A DNA stretch of 11,146 bases. Source: CAWUIO01 sp963922455 (GTDB taxonomy: Bacteria; Bacteroidota; Bacteroidia; Cytophagales; Microscillaceae). Shown in pieces: positions 1 through 6,960 of the stretch. The stretch's first letter is position 1; each line of letters opens with the position of its first letter. Below the pieces are notes generated by a model. It searched no databases. It was not told the DNA's origin and saw only the letters and a list, made by a program, of their open reading frames with translations. The DNA lies in NCBI GenBank assembly GCA_963922455.1, contig CAWUIO010000165.1, forward strand, positions 1 to 11,146. The letters run 5' to 3'. Position numbers and translations under genes: made by a program.

Positions 1-55
1 GAATAGGGAGTTCTGAGTTTCTAAGATCAATATATTGGCTTTTCGGACAGCCCTA

Positions 56-88
56 CCGCTCTATCCCTAAGCCGGGACACCTGGCTAA
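56..88 (+). repeat. Degenerate partial copy of the intergenic repeat
   Basis: The 18 bases at 56-73 match 16 of 18 bases of the 3' end of the repeat copy at 8448-8465 (shared core ATCCCTAAGCC). The box GGACACCT at 75-82 also occurs at 8491-8498, downstream of that copy. Here the two boxes are 1 base apart; there they are 25 apart, as if the spacer were deleted. The 5' two thirds of the repeat are not recognisable. The fragment overlaps the stop codon (85-87) of the response-regulator gene. It is short, so chance similarity is possible. Nothing else is seen in 1-84. Confidence 0.4.
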
Positions 89-807
89 ATAAGATCTTTT
101 TGTAAGCGTCGTAGTACTTCTTGCCGGTACAAGCTCCCAATAGATAAAATTTTATCCCCGATGCTCAGCTCACTGGGAGAAAACTGCCGAATCTTGGACG
201 TAGCTACGATATAACTGCGGTGTATCCGAATAAAGTGCTGGGGAGGGAGTTTTTCCTCAAGCTGGCTAATCCCCATCAAGGTGGTATGCACCCCACTCGT
301 AGTAACGATCTTCACATGATTGCGAATACTCTCGATATACAGCATCTCTTCTAACAGGATCTTGGTGTATTGCCTCTCGCTTTTTATGTAGAAAAAGCTT
401 GGGCTTTCTGTGGGGGTTTCCAGGTGTTGGGGCTTATGACTGCGATGCTCTTGCAGATTTTCCCAACGAAACACCTTGGCTACTGCTTGGAGAAAGCGGT
501 CAAGAGCAATGGGCTTTAAGAGATAATCAATCACATCTAGGTCATAGCCTTCCAGGGCAAATTCGCGATGGGCCGTGGTGAGGATTACCCAGGGGCGGTT
601 TTTAAGCGAACGCAGAAGGCTCAAGCCCGTCATTTTGGGCATTTCAATATCCAAAAACATGAGGTCGATTTTCTGACTTTGCAAGGCCGAAAAAGCTTCC
701 ATGGCATTGTGGTATCGGCCTACCACCTCCATACCTTGTACGAATTGTAAGTGGTTCTCGATAACCTGGATGGCCATTTCTTCATCATCCACGATCAGAC
801 ATTTCAT
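85..807 (-). CDS. LytTR-family response regulator
   Basis: A 240-residue two-component response regulator, expected to act in the cytoplasm as a DNA-binding transcription factor controlled by phosphorylation. Residues 1-115 form a CheY-like receiver: acidic pair D7/D8, phospho-acceptor D53 in FLDIEMP, the T77/T78-A79 switch position, and K98-P99 in LLKPI. A linker of about 20 residues leads to a LytTR DNA-binding domain at about 137-238, with the family pattern IKSERQY, YIESIRNHVKI, and FIRIHRSYIV at 192-201. Length is normal for the family. The ATG (805-807) lies inside the 3' end of the upstream sensor-kinase gene, overlapping by 23 bp, so the two are probably co-transcribed and translationally coupled. 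The stop is TAG at 85-87. The regulon cannot be read from the sequence; the divergent outer-membrane gene is a candidate target by position only. Confidence 0.95.
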   Translation of the reverse strand: MKCLIVDDEEMAIQVIENHLQFVQGMEVVGRYHNAMEAFSALQSQKIDLMFLDIEMPKMTGLSLLRSLKNRPWVILTTAHREFALEGYDLDVIDYLLKPIALDRFLQAVAKVFRWENLQEHRSHKPQHLETPTESPSFFYIKSERQYTKILLEEMLYIESIRNHVKIVTTSGVHTTLMGISQLEEKLPPQHFIRIHRSYIVATSKIRQFSPSELSIGDKILSIGSLYRQEVLRRLQKDLI

Positions 808-1855
808 GGCTTAGTTGAATTTTAAGTTGAACCAAAAAGCTATCCTCCTGCCGAATATCCAATTGATGCTTCTGCGGATAGACCAGCTCAAGCCGTTTGC
901 TTACATTTTTTAAGCCAATTCCACAATTGGGGCTATTCTGAGGAGGGCTTTCATCCAAAACGGAGTTTTCAATCATAAATTGAAGGACTTTACCCTCCAC
1001 CCACAGGTTTATCCGTACCCAGGAAGTGTGTTCGTGGGGGGCTACTCCGTGCTTGAAGGCATTTTCTACAAAGGGGATGAGCAGTAATGGGGCAATTACT
1101 TGATTGGAAATGTCTCCTGCGGTTTCAAAAGAAATGTCCAAGCGCTTGCCATAACGGATCTTTTCTAGGGCAATGTAGTTTTGCAAATTGGTAATTTCTT
1201 TTTTGAGGGTGACAAAGCGCGCATCGCACTCGTAGAGCATGTAACTCATCATTTCGGATAATTGCAAGAGTACTTGCGGGGCCCGATCGTCGTGGGTCAG
1301 TACCAGACCGTATAAATTATTTAAAGTATTGAATAGGAAATGTGGCTGAAGTTGGCTTTTGAGCAACTTTAGCTCGGCCCCCAGTTTTTGTTCGGCAATC
1401 TCTCGGGTGATATGTTCTTGACGGATCTGGTATTGCAGCAGTTTATAAGCACTGGGCAGGCTAACTATGTAGGCTAAGTCCAGTGCTTTGTAGATGATCT
1501 TGGTAGACCAAAAAGTTTTTACTTCCCACACCACGATGTATACATACACGTAATACACATCCAAAGCCCACAGCAGCAAGCCAGCGAAGCAGACCGTTAT
1601 GAGAAACAAGATAAAGAAGGAAAGGTATTTTTTCCGGATGAGGAAATAAGGTACCAAATAATAGATCACAAAATAAGTAATAGGAAGCTTAATGGTCATG
1701 ACCAGCAATTCCAACTTAGCCCATTTCCACAGGCTATCATCATTATAGGTACTATTAATTATGGCATAAAAGAGTAGCCAAGCCCCCCAGTACACGATAT
1801 GGCGGGAGATTCGCTCCCAAGTCCAACTTGTATATGTCTTTTCTATTAAAATCAC
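785..1855 (-). CDS. LytS/YehU-type sensor histidine kinase
   Basis: Membrane sensor histidine kinase of the His_kinase (PF06580) plus HATPase_c type, partner of the LytTR regulator immediately downstream. Counting from the GTG at 1855 (356 residues), hydrophobic segments lie at about 19-33, 53-73, 78-98 and 120-140, giving a four-helix membrane domain without a large periplasmic sensor. A short coiled coil follows. The phospho-acceptor motif QPHFLFNTLNNL has H172. The ATP-binding N box is PFVENAFKHG (E264, N265) and the G box is GIGLKN (312-317). There is no in-frame ATG at the N-terminus: the frame is open from about 1972, and the usable starts are TTG at 1924 (379 residues) or GTG at 1855. 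I prefer GTG because family members usually begin shortly before the WxxIxxHxxxW segment, here at residues 13-23. The stop is TGA at 785-787. It probably phosphorylates D53 of the regulator; its signal is unknown. Confidence 0.9.
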   Translation of the reverse strand: MILIEKTYTSWTWERISRHIVYWGAWLLFYAIINSTYNDDSLWKWAKLELLVMTIKLPITYFVIYYLVPYFLIRKKYLSFFILFLITVCFAGLLLWALDVYYVYVYIVVWEVKTFWSTKIIYKALDLAYIVSLPSAYKLLQYQIRQEHITREIAEQKLGAELKLLKSQLQPHFLFNTLNNLYGLVLTHDDRAPQVLLQLSEMMSYMLYECDARFVTLKKEITNLQNYIALEKIRYGKRLDISFETAGDISNQVIAPLLLIPFVENAFKHGVAPHEHTSWVRINLWVEGKVLQFMIENSVLDESPPQNSPNCGIGLKNVSKRLELVYPQKHQLDIRQEDSFLVQLKIQLSHEMSDRG

Positions 1856-2056
1856 ACTGAAAAATACGCAAAATCTCCTGCTAAATCTCCAAAAAAGGAC
1901 CAAAGCCTCTTTCCAAGGTACCAAAGTCTGCCCTATCGGGACAAATAAGGCTCGGTAGCTTGTACAAACCTTCTATCCTCCCTAAGGCTAGCTTGGGCAT
2001 TATTCTCTCCAAATGTCGGCCAAAGGTGTTTCATTTGATCAAAAACCCGTAAGACC
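1856..2056. promoter_or_regulatory. Divergent promoter region, kinase operon / outer-membrane gene
   Basis: This gap between two divergent genes must carry promoters for both (132 bp if the kinase starts at 1924, 201 bp if at 1855). On the plus strand TTCATTTG at 2030-2037 differs by one base from the Bacteroidota -7 consensus TAnnTTTG and lies 19 bp before the ATG at 2057. I could not find a well-spaced -33 TTG for it. An 8-bp perfect palindrome, TTGTACAA, lies at 1960-1967. No convincing pair of LytTR direct repeats was seen. Neither the ATG at 2057 nor the kinase start has a Shine-Dalgarno sequence, which is usual in this phylum. Confidence 0.35.
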
Positions 2057-4486
2057 ATGAAAACCAACTTACTTTTATTACTATTTCTTTTGGCCTTTTT
2101 TGAAGTTAAGGGGCAAACGGATATCCTGGGGCGCATAGAAGATAAGCAGTCTCAGCCGATGGCTTATGTAAATGTGCTTTTATTTTCTGAAGCAGACAGC
2201 TCCTTTATCAAAGGAGTTGTTTCTCAGGAAGACGGGATTTTCTCATTGACCCAAGTGCCTCAAGGGATATATTATTTGGAAATAAGTATGGTGGGGTACC
2301 AGACAGTACGTTCAGGAGGGATTCTGCTTCAAGAAGGGGGAGGAGAAGGACAAGCCTATCAAATTTCTGAGTCATTTGTTTTGGCAGAAGATGCCGAACT
2401 CCTAGAGGAGATTGTGATTCAGGCCAAAAAACCTTTTTTGGAGCAGCAGATTGACCGAACTGTGGTCAATGTGCAAAGCAGCATTACCTCGGCCGGGTCC
2501 AATGCTTTGGAAATTTTGGAGCGATCTCCGGGGATTGAAATAGACCGGGTCAATAATCAAATTTCCATGCAAGGCAAATCTGGAGTCATGGTAATGCTCA
2601 ATGGCAAGTTGATGCGGATGGAAATGGCCGGACTGATCCAGTTATTGCAAAGCCTGCCCTCGGACAACTTGGAAAAAATAGAACTCATTACTACTCCACC
2701 TGCCTCCTTTGATGCCCAAGGGGATGCCGGTATTATCAATATTGTCACGATTAAAAGGGAAGATGAGGGGACAAATGCCAACTTAAGCCTCCAAGTAGGT
2801 TATGGGGCACGCCCTAAAACCGGGGGCTCCCTCAATTGGAATTATAGAAAGAAAAAGCTCAATCTCTACGGGGATTTTAGTGGAAACTATGATCTGGTAC
2901 AGCAAGACTTTACCATCGACCGCCGGATCATTTTTAATGAAAACCTCATAAGAACGACCATCCATAGTGATAGGCCAGCAAGTATTCAGTTATACAATGG
3001 ACGGATAGGCCTGGATTATGCCCTCAGCCCCCGCACAGACTTGGGTGTTTTGGTTTCAGGCTACCTACGCGATTGGGATTTGGATGCTCAAACCCTGACT
3101 ACGGTTGCCGATGCGGCTCAAGGCACGGAGCTATCCTATTTGCGGGCTCAGGAGATTAATACCTGGTCTCACCTATTAAGTAATATTAGCTTGACTCACC
3201 GTTTCGGGGAGAAAAGCCGTTTTACCTTCAACTATGATTACCTCCTGTACTGGGACGATAACCCCACCCAATATGATGAAGATGTACGGAGCCCGGATGG
3301 CCTACTACTTCGGGAAAATCAATTTGAATCCACCAAAAGAACGCCCATAGATATTCACGTCACCAAACTGGACTGGGCCCACGACCTGACAGATAAGTTT
3401 AACGTAGCCTGGGGGCTTAAAGGAACCTACTCCCAATTTGAAAATGATGTGGCCCTTGCCAACTTAGAAGACGGAGAAAAAGTATTTGACCCTCGCTTTA
3501 CCGATGATTACGAAATGGAAGAGTACATCGGGGCAGCTTACCTTTCGGCTCGGTATACCTTCCATAAAAAATGGAATGCCCAGGCAGGTTTACGCTACGA
3601 ATATTACGATAGCCACTTAAAAAGCGAGATGTTGGAAACAATCCTGGTGCAGGAGTTCGGGCGTTGGTTTCCTAGTGTGTTTTTAAGCTATCAAATCAAA
3701 GAAAATCATCAGTTGCAGTGGGCCTATAGCGAACGGATTACCCGTCCCGCTTTTACGATACTGGCTCCAGCTTTCTTTTTCTGGGGGGTTAATACGGTTC
3801 TGGCCGGTAACCCCACGGTAGTGCCTACGACCAGTAGGAATTTTAAAAGTAGCTATCAACACAAAGACTTGGTCATATCCCTGGAATATACCGACTATGA
3901 AAACCCGATTTCTTACCAGCCGGTGGTGGTTCCCGAAGAAAACCTCAATATTTCCCGAGCCGAAAACATGGCCAATTTGGAAGTGGCTTCCTTCAATGTA
4001 AGTTACTCACAGGAGTGGACCAAGTGGTGGGAGAGCCGGTGGAATGTTTCGGCCTACTGGCAAAAGTCCCAGCCCATTGTGGAAAACCAAATCCTCAACC
4101 AGACCAATCGCTACGTGACCCTCAATGCCGTGCAAAATTTTACGCTTCCCAAGGACTTTGGCCTGGAGTTTACTACCAATTACCGCTCCGCCCAAGTATT
4201 TGGTTTTGGGCGGAGGCCGGGGGTGGTTTCCATGAACCTGGGCCTACAAAAGAAGCTAGGAGAAAATACCAAATTGAGCCTGAGTTGGAATGATATGTTC
4301 AACTTGGGGTCTTTCTTTAATATCATTTACGATGAGCCGCAAGTGAATATCTATAATGACTGGAACTACAACTTAGAAGGAAACATCTTTCGCCTAAGCG
4401 TATCCTGGAACCTGGGCAATACCCAACTCAAAAAAGCTTCCCGTAGGCAGACGGGTTCGGTAGATGAACGAAACCGGGTAAATTAA
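2057..4486 (+). CDS. Outer-membrane beta-barrel protein (PF14905-like, TonB-receptor fold)
   Basis: An 809-residue outer-membrane protein. Residues 1-19 are a Sec signal peptide (MKTN then a Leu-rich core, cleavage probably after VKG). Residues 21-112 form a carboxypeptidase-regulatory-like beta-sandwich (ILGRIEDKQSQPMAYVNV, then GIFSLTQVPQGIYYLEISMVGY). Residues 117-233 resemble a TonB-receptor plug: EEIVIQAKKP, the LERSPGIEID segment, VMLNGK, then LEKIELITTPPASFDAQGDAGIINIV. From about 240 to 797 there are many alternating aromatic/polar beta strands, as in the OMP_b-brl_3 barrel. The hydrophilic tail QTGSVDERNRVN resembles the short Arg/Glu-rich tail I recall for this family. Length is typical. 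Such proteins are annotated as TonB-dependent receptors, but no SusD-like partner or degradative enzyme is adjacent, so the substrate is unknown. It is transcribed divergently from the LytTR system, which may regulate it, and is followed by a strong terminator. Confidence 0.9.
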   Translation: MKTNLLLLLFLLAFFEVKGQTDILGRIEDKQSQPMAYVNVLLFSEADSSFIKGVVSQEDGIFSLTQVPQGIYYLEISMVGYQTVRSGGILLQEGGGEGQAYQISESFVLAEDAELLEEIVIQAKKPFLEQQIDRTVVNVQSSITSAGSNALEILERSPGIEIDRVNNQISMQGKSGVMVMLNGKLMRMEMAGLIQLLQSLPSDNLEKIELITTPPASFDAQGDAGIINIVTIKREDEGTNANLSLQVGYGARPKTGGSLNWNYRKKKLNLYGDFSGNYDLVQQDFTIDRRIIFNENLIRTTIHSDRPASIQLYNGRIGLDYALSPRTDLGVLVSGYLRDWDLDAQTLTTVADAAQGTELSYLRAQEINTWSHLLSNISLTHRFGEKSRFTFNYDYLLYWDDNPTQYDEDVRSPDGLLLRENQFESTKRTPIDIHVTKLDWAHDLTDKFNVAWGLKGTYSQFENDVALANLEDGEKVFDPRFTDDYEMEEYIGAAYLSARYTFHKKWNAQAGLRYEYYDSHLKSEMLETILVQEFGRWFPSVFLSYQIKENHQLQWAYSERITRPAFTILAPAFFFWGVNTVLAGNPTVVPTTSRNFKSSYQHKDLVISLEYTDYENPISYQPVVVPEENLNISRAENMANLEVASFNVSYSQEWTKWWESRWNVSAYWQKSQPIVENQILNQTNRYVTLNAVQNFTLPKDFGLEFTTNYRSAQVFGFGRRPGVVSMNLGLQKKLGENTKLSLSWNDMFNLGSFFNIIYDEPQVNIYNDWNYNLEGNIFRLSVSWNLGNTQLKKASRRQTGSVDERNRVN

Positions 4487-4556
4487 GATCCTAGGCCTAG
4501 CCGAGGACGTGAACCCTAGGAGAGGTGTGATATATATATTTTTAACCTGTAATTGG

Positions 4557-4591
4557 GCAAGGAAGGAATTTTGTTCTTTCCTTGCTTTTTT
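4557..4591 (+). terminator. Rho-independent terminator after the outer-membrane gene
   Basis: A 12-bp stem (GCAAGGAAGGAA at 4557-4568 with TTCTTTCCTTGC at 4574-4585, one G-U pair) encloses a 5-base loop (TTTTG) and is followed directly by six T residues at 4586-4591. It lies 70 bp after the stop codon at 4486. Between the stop and the hairpin, CCTAGG occurs twice (4490-4495 and 4515-4520), and CTAGGCCTAG at 4491-4500 is a 10-bp palindrome of unknown meaning. Confidence 0.9.
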
Positions 4592-4651
4592 GATAGAGGT
4601 TTCATCCCATTTAATAAGGATCTGTAGATTACTTACATGAATCAAATTGGG

Positions 4652-4668
4652 CAGGTAGAGGGTACCTG
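4652..4668. promoter_or_regulatory. Perfect 6-5-6 inverted repeat upstream of the DUF3592-like gene
   Basis: CAGGTA (4652-4657) and TACCTG (4663-4668) are perfect inverted arms around a 5-base spacer, 55 bp before the ATG at 4724. Size and position would suit an operator for a dimeric regulator, but no regulator is known and a 12-base match can arise by chance. No clear -7/-33 promoter pair was found between 4592 and 4723. Confidence 0.25.
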
Positions 4669-4723
4669 GGCCCTGGACTAATCCTTGTGGGATACATAAT
4701 ACAGTACCACCCAAATTTTTTCC

Positions 4724-5158
4724 ATGAGTGCATATAAAACCGCTTCCTATGTAGGCTTTGTCATTTTTTTCTTGGGCCTGATAGTTTCCGTGTATGGTTT
4801 TTCCTTTTTGCTGGCCCAGAATGAACTAGAAGCGAAGGGTGTCCGGGTAAAGGGGGCCGTTTTTGATATCAACGAAAAAGCCATTTATCGCTCGCCATGG
4901 GTGCGTTTTAAGACCCTGGAGGGGCAAGAGATTACATTTTTGAGTGAACTAGAGCAAAACGTAGACTTTTTTCCCTACGTGATTGGGCAAGAAGTTGATG
5001 TGATTTACCACCAAGATAATCCCAAAAGGGCTAAAATCGATGCCTTTTGGGAAAGCAATTTTGAGCAGATTTTCCTGGGTATGGTGGGGCTCTTTATGTT
5101 GGCCTTTGGTCTATTCGTCCGCTGGCAATTTTTGAGGAAAGCCCGCAAGTATAATTGA
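4724..5158 (+). CDS. DUF3592-like small membrane protein
   Basis: A 144-residue protein with two predicted transmembrane helices, at about 8-31 and 114-133, and a small soluble beta-rich domain between them (about 35-108). The middle domain has the DUF3592 (PF12158) pattern: a strand with VxGxVxxI (VKGAVFDI, 42-49), a segment reading PWVRFKTLEGQEITF (58-72), and VIGQEVDVIYHQDNPKRAKID (86-106), close to the family's VxVxYxPxNPxxA signature. The C-terminus is basic (LRKARKYN) and probably cytoplasmic. The ATG has no Shine-Dalgarno sequence but is preceded by an A/T-rich stretch. It appears monocistronic: the upstream gene ends in a terminator and the downstream gene is convergent. The family has no established biochemical function, and the neighbours do not suggest one. 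Confidence 0.85.
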   Translation: MSAYKTASYVGFVIFFLGLIVSVYGFSFLLAQNELEAKGVRVKGAVFDINEKAIYRSPWVRFKTLEGQEITFLSELEQNVDFFPYVIGQEVDVIYHQDNPKRAKIDAFWESNFEQIFLGMVGLFMLAFGLFVRWQFLRKARKYN

Positions 5159-5260
5159 GATTCTTTTCTGTCTGGGCTTCTTAATGTAGAAGTAATGTCG
5201 TTTTTTTTGATCTTTGGATGTTTGCTTTTCTGAGGGAGGAAGGGTAGCCTGCACGTAATC

Positions 5261-5336
5261 GGCTGAGGGATGGAACGGCATGTTTGAGCTCGTGTAGGCC
5301 CTGCGGGGAAAGGCAGCGAGTAGTGAGAGCCCGACC
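5261..5336 (-). repeat. Dispersed intergenic repeat, copy B
   Basis: Read on the minus strand this 76-bp segment matches 70 of 76 positions (one 1-base gap, five substitutions) of 8391-8465 read on the plus strand. Conserved blocks are GGTCGGGCT at the start, TCACTACTCGCTGCC, GAGCTCAAACATGCC, and TTCCATCCCT near the end. It lies in the 243-bp convergent gap between the DUF3592-like gene and xylB. An internal hairpin pairs 5310-5314 with 5298-5302 and includes one G-U pair. It has no coding capacity I can defend. From memory, intergenic elements beginning GGTCGGGCT and ending CCATCCCTAA are common in Bacteroidota genomes. I did not search for this. Confidence 0.85.
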
Positions 5337-5376
5337 CCGGCGGCACCGACTTTCCTAGGGAAAACCTGGGTGAACG

Positions 5377-5403
5377 CCGGGGGCAGCCCCTGGATATTTT
5401 TTT
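5377..5403 (+). terminator. Compact GC-rich hairpin with T-run at the xylB 3' end
   Basis: A 7-bp stem (5377-5383 with 5387-5393, one G-U pair, GC-rich) with a 3-base loop is followed by ATA and then seven T residues (5397-5403), a plausible intrinsic terminator for plus-strand transcription. It lies 219 bp after the DUF3592-like gene. The T-run overlaps the xylB stop codon (5402-5404, minus strand). Such a position would stop plus-strand transcripts just before they become antisense to xylB. Confidence 0.6.
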
Positions 5404-6880
5404 ATTGAGGTAGTTGTGCCTTCCAGCCTTGGTAGGCCTCTTGATATGCCTGGGCATGGGCAGGGTTTGGAGTAATATAATGGGTTTTTTCCAAGCCTCG
5501 GGCCATATCAGGCCATTGATCGAAGAGGCCTATGCCCCGAGCGGCACCCCGAGCGGCTCCTTCGGCCCCATCGGTTTGGTAGAGCTCGATGGGAATGCCA
5601 CTTACCCCCGCCAAACTTTCCCGAAAGATCGCACTGAGGAACATATTCGCGTGTCCGGCCCGAATGACACGAGGACGCATCCCCATTTCTTGCATAATCT
5701 CCAACCCGTATTGCAAGCCAAAAACAATTCCTTCTTGAGCGGCCCGCAGCAAATGTGGCAACTGGTGGCGATTAAAATCTAGGTGCAGGACTTGACCACC
5801 CAGGGCCCGGTTTTGGAATATCCGTTCAGCTCCATTGCCAAAAGGCAAGACGACAAGCCCGTCTGAACCAATGCCTACCTGCGAGGCGAGTTCATTCATC
5901 TTAGGGTAGTCTATTTGCCCCAGCAAAAGTTGATTTTTGAGCCATTGATTGAGGATACCCGTACCGTTGATACACAAGAGGACTCCTAAGCGATCTTGTT
6001 CTTTTTCGTGATTGACGTGGGCAAAGGTATTGATCCGGGACTGGGGGTCGTATTTGATTTGATCACTTACGCCATAAACTACCCCGGAGGTGCCGGCGGT
6101 GGCGGCCACTTCTCCGGGTTCCATGACTTGAAGAGAGAGGGCATTATTCGGTTGGTCGCCGGCCCGGTAGCTGAGGGGTATGCCTGCTGGAAGCCCTAAA
6201 ATAGAGGCGGCATCCTGGCAGAGATAGCCTTGGGGAGCAAAGGTGGGCACAATTTCAGGAAGATAATCGGCGGGGATTTCGTAGTGATCTAGCAAAAAAG
6301 AAGCTACTTGGTGTTCTTTAAAATCCCAAAAAGTACCTTCGGAAAGGCCCGAGAGTGTAGTATTAAGCTCGCCCGTAAGCCGCATAGCCAGAAAATCTCC
6401 CGGGAGCAAGACTTTATGAATTTTTTCAAAAATCTGTGGCTCATTTTCCCGTACCCATCGTAGTTTGGAAGCCGTAAAATTGCCAGGAGAATTAAGTAGG
6501 TGAGACAAACATTGGGCAGGGCCAATGGCCTGAAAAGCCTGGTGACCAATTTCGACGGCCCGGCTATCACACCATATAATGGATGGGCGGAGTACTTGCT
6601 GCTCTTGGTCTACTAAGACCAAACCGTGCATTTGGTATGCAATGCCGATAGCACTCAGGTCTGGCTTCAAGTGGGGATATTCAGAAAAAACTTTTTGAAT
6701 AGCTTTTTGGGTGCACTCCCACCAAACTTCGGGATCTTGTTCGGCCCAGCCTGTTTGGGGGGCATCGATGGGAACTTCTACATCAGGATACTGGGCAGAA
6801 GCCAAGGCTTTTCCACTTGGTGCATCGAGCACAACCGCTTTTACGGAAGATGTGCCTAAATCAATTCCGAGGAGATACAT
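5402..6880 (-). CDS. xylB: Xylulokinase (FGGY carbohydrate kinase)
   Basis: A 492-residue cytoplasmic kinase that phosphorylates D-xylulose with ATP to give D-xylulose 5-phosphate, feeding the pentose phosphate pathway. The N-terminal FGGY domain (about 1-247) starts with the phosphate-binding GIDLGTSSVKA (D7), has the substrate-site YQMHG (82-86) and IIWCDSRA (101-108), and ends with RAGDQPNNALSL, whose D242 matches the catalytic base (D233 in E. coli XylB). The C-terminal domain (about 255-492) has the GTSGVVYG loop (263-270), INGTG (305-309), LPFGNGAER (345-353), and the FGGY signature-like region IRAGHANMFLSAIFRE (406-421). Length is usual for XylB. The ATG is at 6878-6880, without a Shine-Dalgarno sequence. 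It is divergent from xylA across 80 bp, which supports xylulose over other FGGY substrates such as glycerol or gluconate. Confidence 0.95.
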   Translation of the reverse strand: MYLLGIDLGTSSVKAVVLDAPSGKALASAQYPDVEVPIDAPQTGWAEQDPEVWWECTQKAIQKVFSEYPHLKPDLSAIGIAYQMHGLVLVDQEQQVLRPSIIWCDSRAVEIGHQAFQAIGPAQCLSHLLNSPGNFTASKLRWVRENEPQIFEKIHKVLLPGDFLAMRLTGELNTTLSGLSEGTFWDFKEHQVASFLLDHYEIPADYLPEIVPTFAPQGYLCQDAASILGLPAGIPLSYRAGDQPNNALSLQVMEPGEVAATAGTSGVVYGVSDQIKYDPQSRINTFAHVNHEKEQDRLGVLLCINGTGILNQWLKNQLLLGQIDYPKMNELASQVGIGSDGLVVLPFGNGAERIFQNRALGGQVLHLDFNRHQLPHLLRAAQEGIVFGLQYGLEIMQEMGMRPRVIRAGHANMFLSAIFRESLAGVSGIPIELYQTDGAEGAARGAARGIGLFDQWPDMARGLEKTHYITPNPAHAQAYQEAYQGWKAQLPQ

Positions 6881-6960
6881 AGGGTTAAATTAAAAAGCAA
6901 GACTATGAACCTAATATATAAAATTTGCTGTTTAGGATAAAGCAAAATGTATCATAGCCT
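6881..6960. promoter_or_regulatory. xylB-xylA divergent promoter/operator region
   Basis: This 80-bp A/T-rich gap must hold promoters for both genes. Two inverted repeats are present: TTTGCT (6924-6929) with AGCAAA (6941-6946), and outside it CTATGA (6903-6908) with TCATAG (6952-6957). A further AGCAA occurs at 6896-6900. Candidate -7 elements resemble the Bacteroidota consensus TAnnTTTG but with one extra base: TAAAATTTG on the plus strand (6919-6927) and TACATTTTG on the minus strand (6951-6943). Each overlaps an arm of the inner inverted repeat, so a protein bound there could control both genes. Neither start codon has a Shine-Dalgarno sequence. The binding factor is unknown, and the roles are inferred from position. 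Confidence 0.5.

Noticed and set aside
1933..2136. 67-codon open frame on the minus strand overlapping the divergent promoter and the barrel-gene signal peptide
   Set aside because: It lies antisense to a clear signal-peptide coding region, has no domain, and is not in frame with the kinase.
2057..4486. SusC/SusD-type polysaccharide utilisation locus
   Set aside because: The barrel is of the shorter PF14905 type rather than a ~1000-residue SusC, no SusD-like lipoprotein follows, and a strong terminator closes the unit.
5005..5457. 150-codon open frame on the minus strand
   Set aside because: It spans the 3' ends of two real genes and repeat copy B, has no recognisable domain and a biased Pro/Arg/Ser composition. 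It is a by-product of overlapping the repeat.
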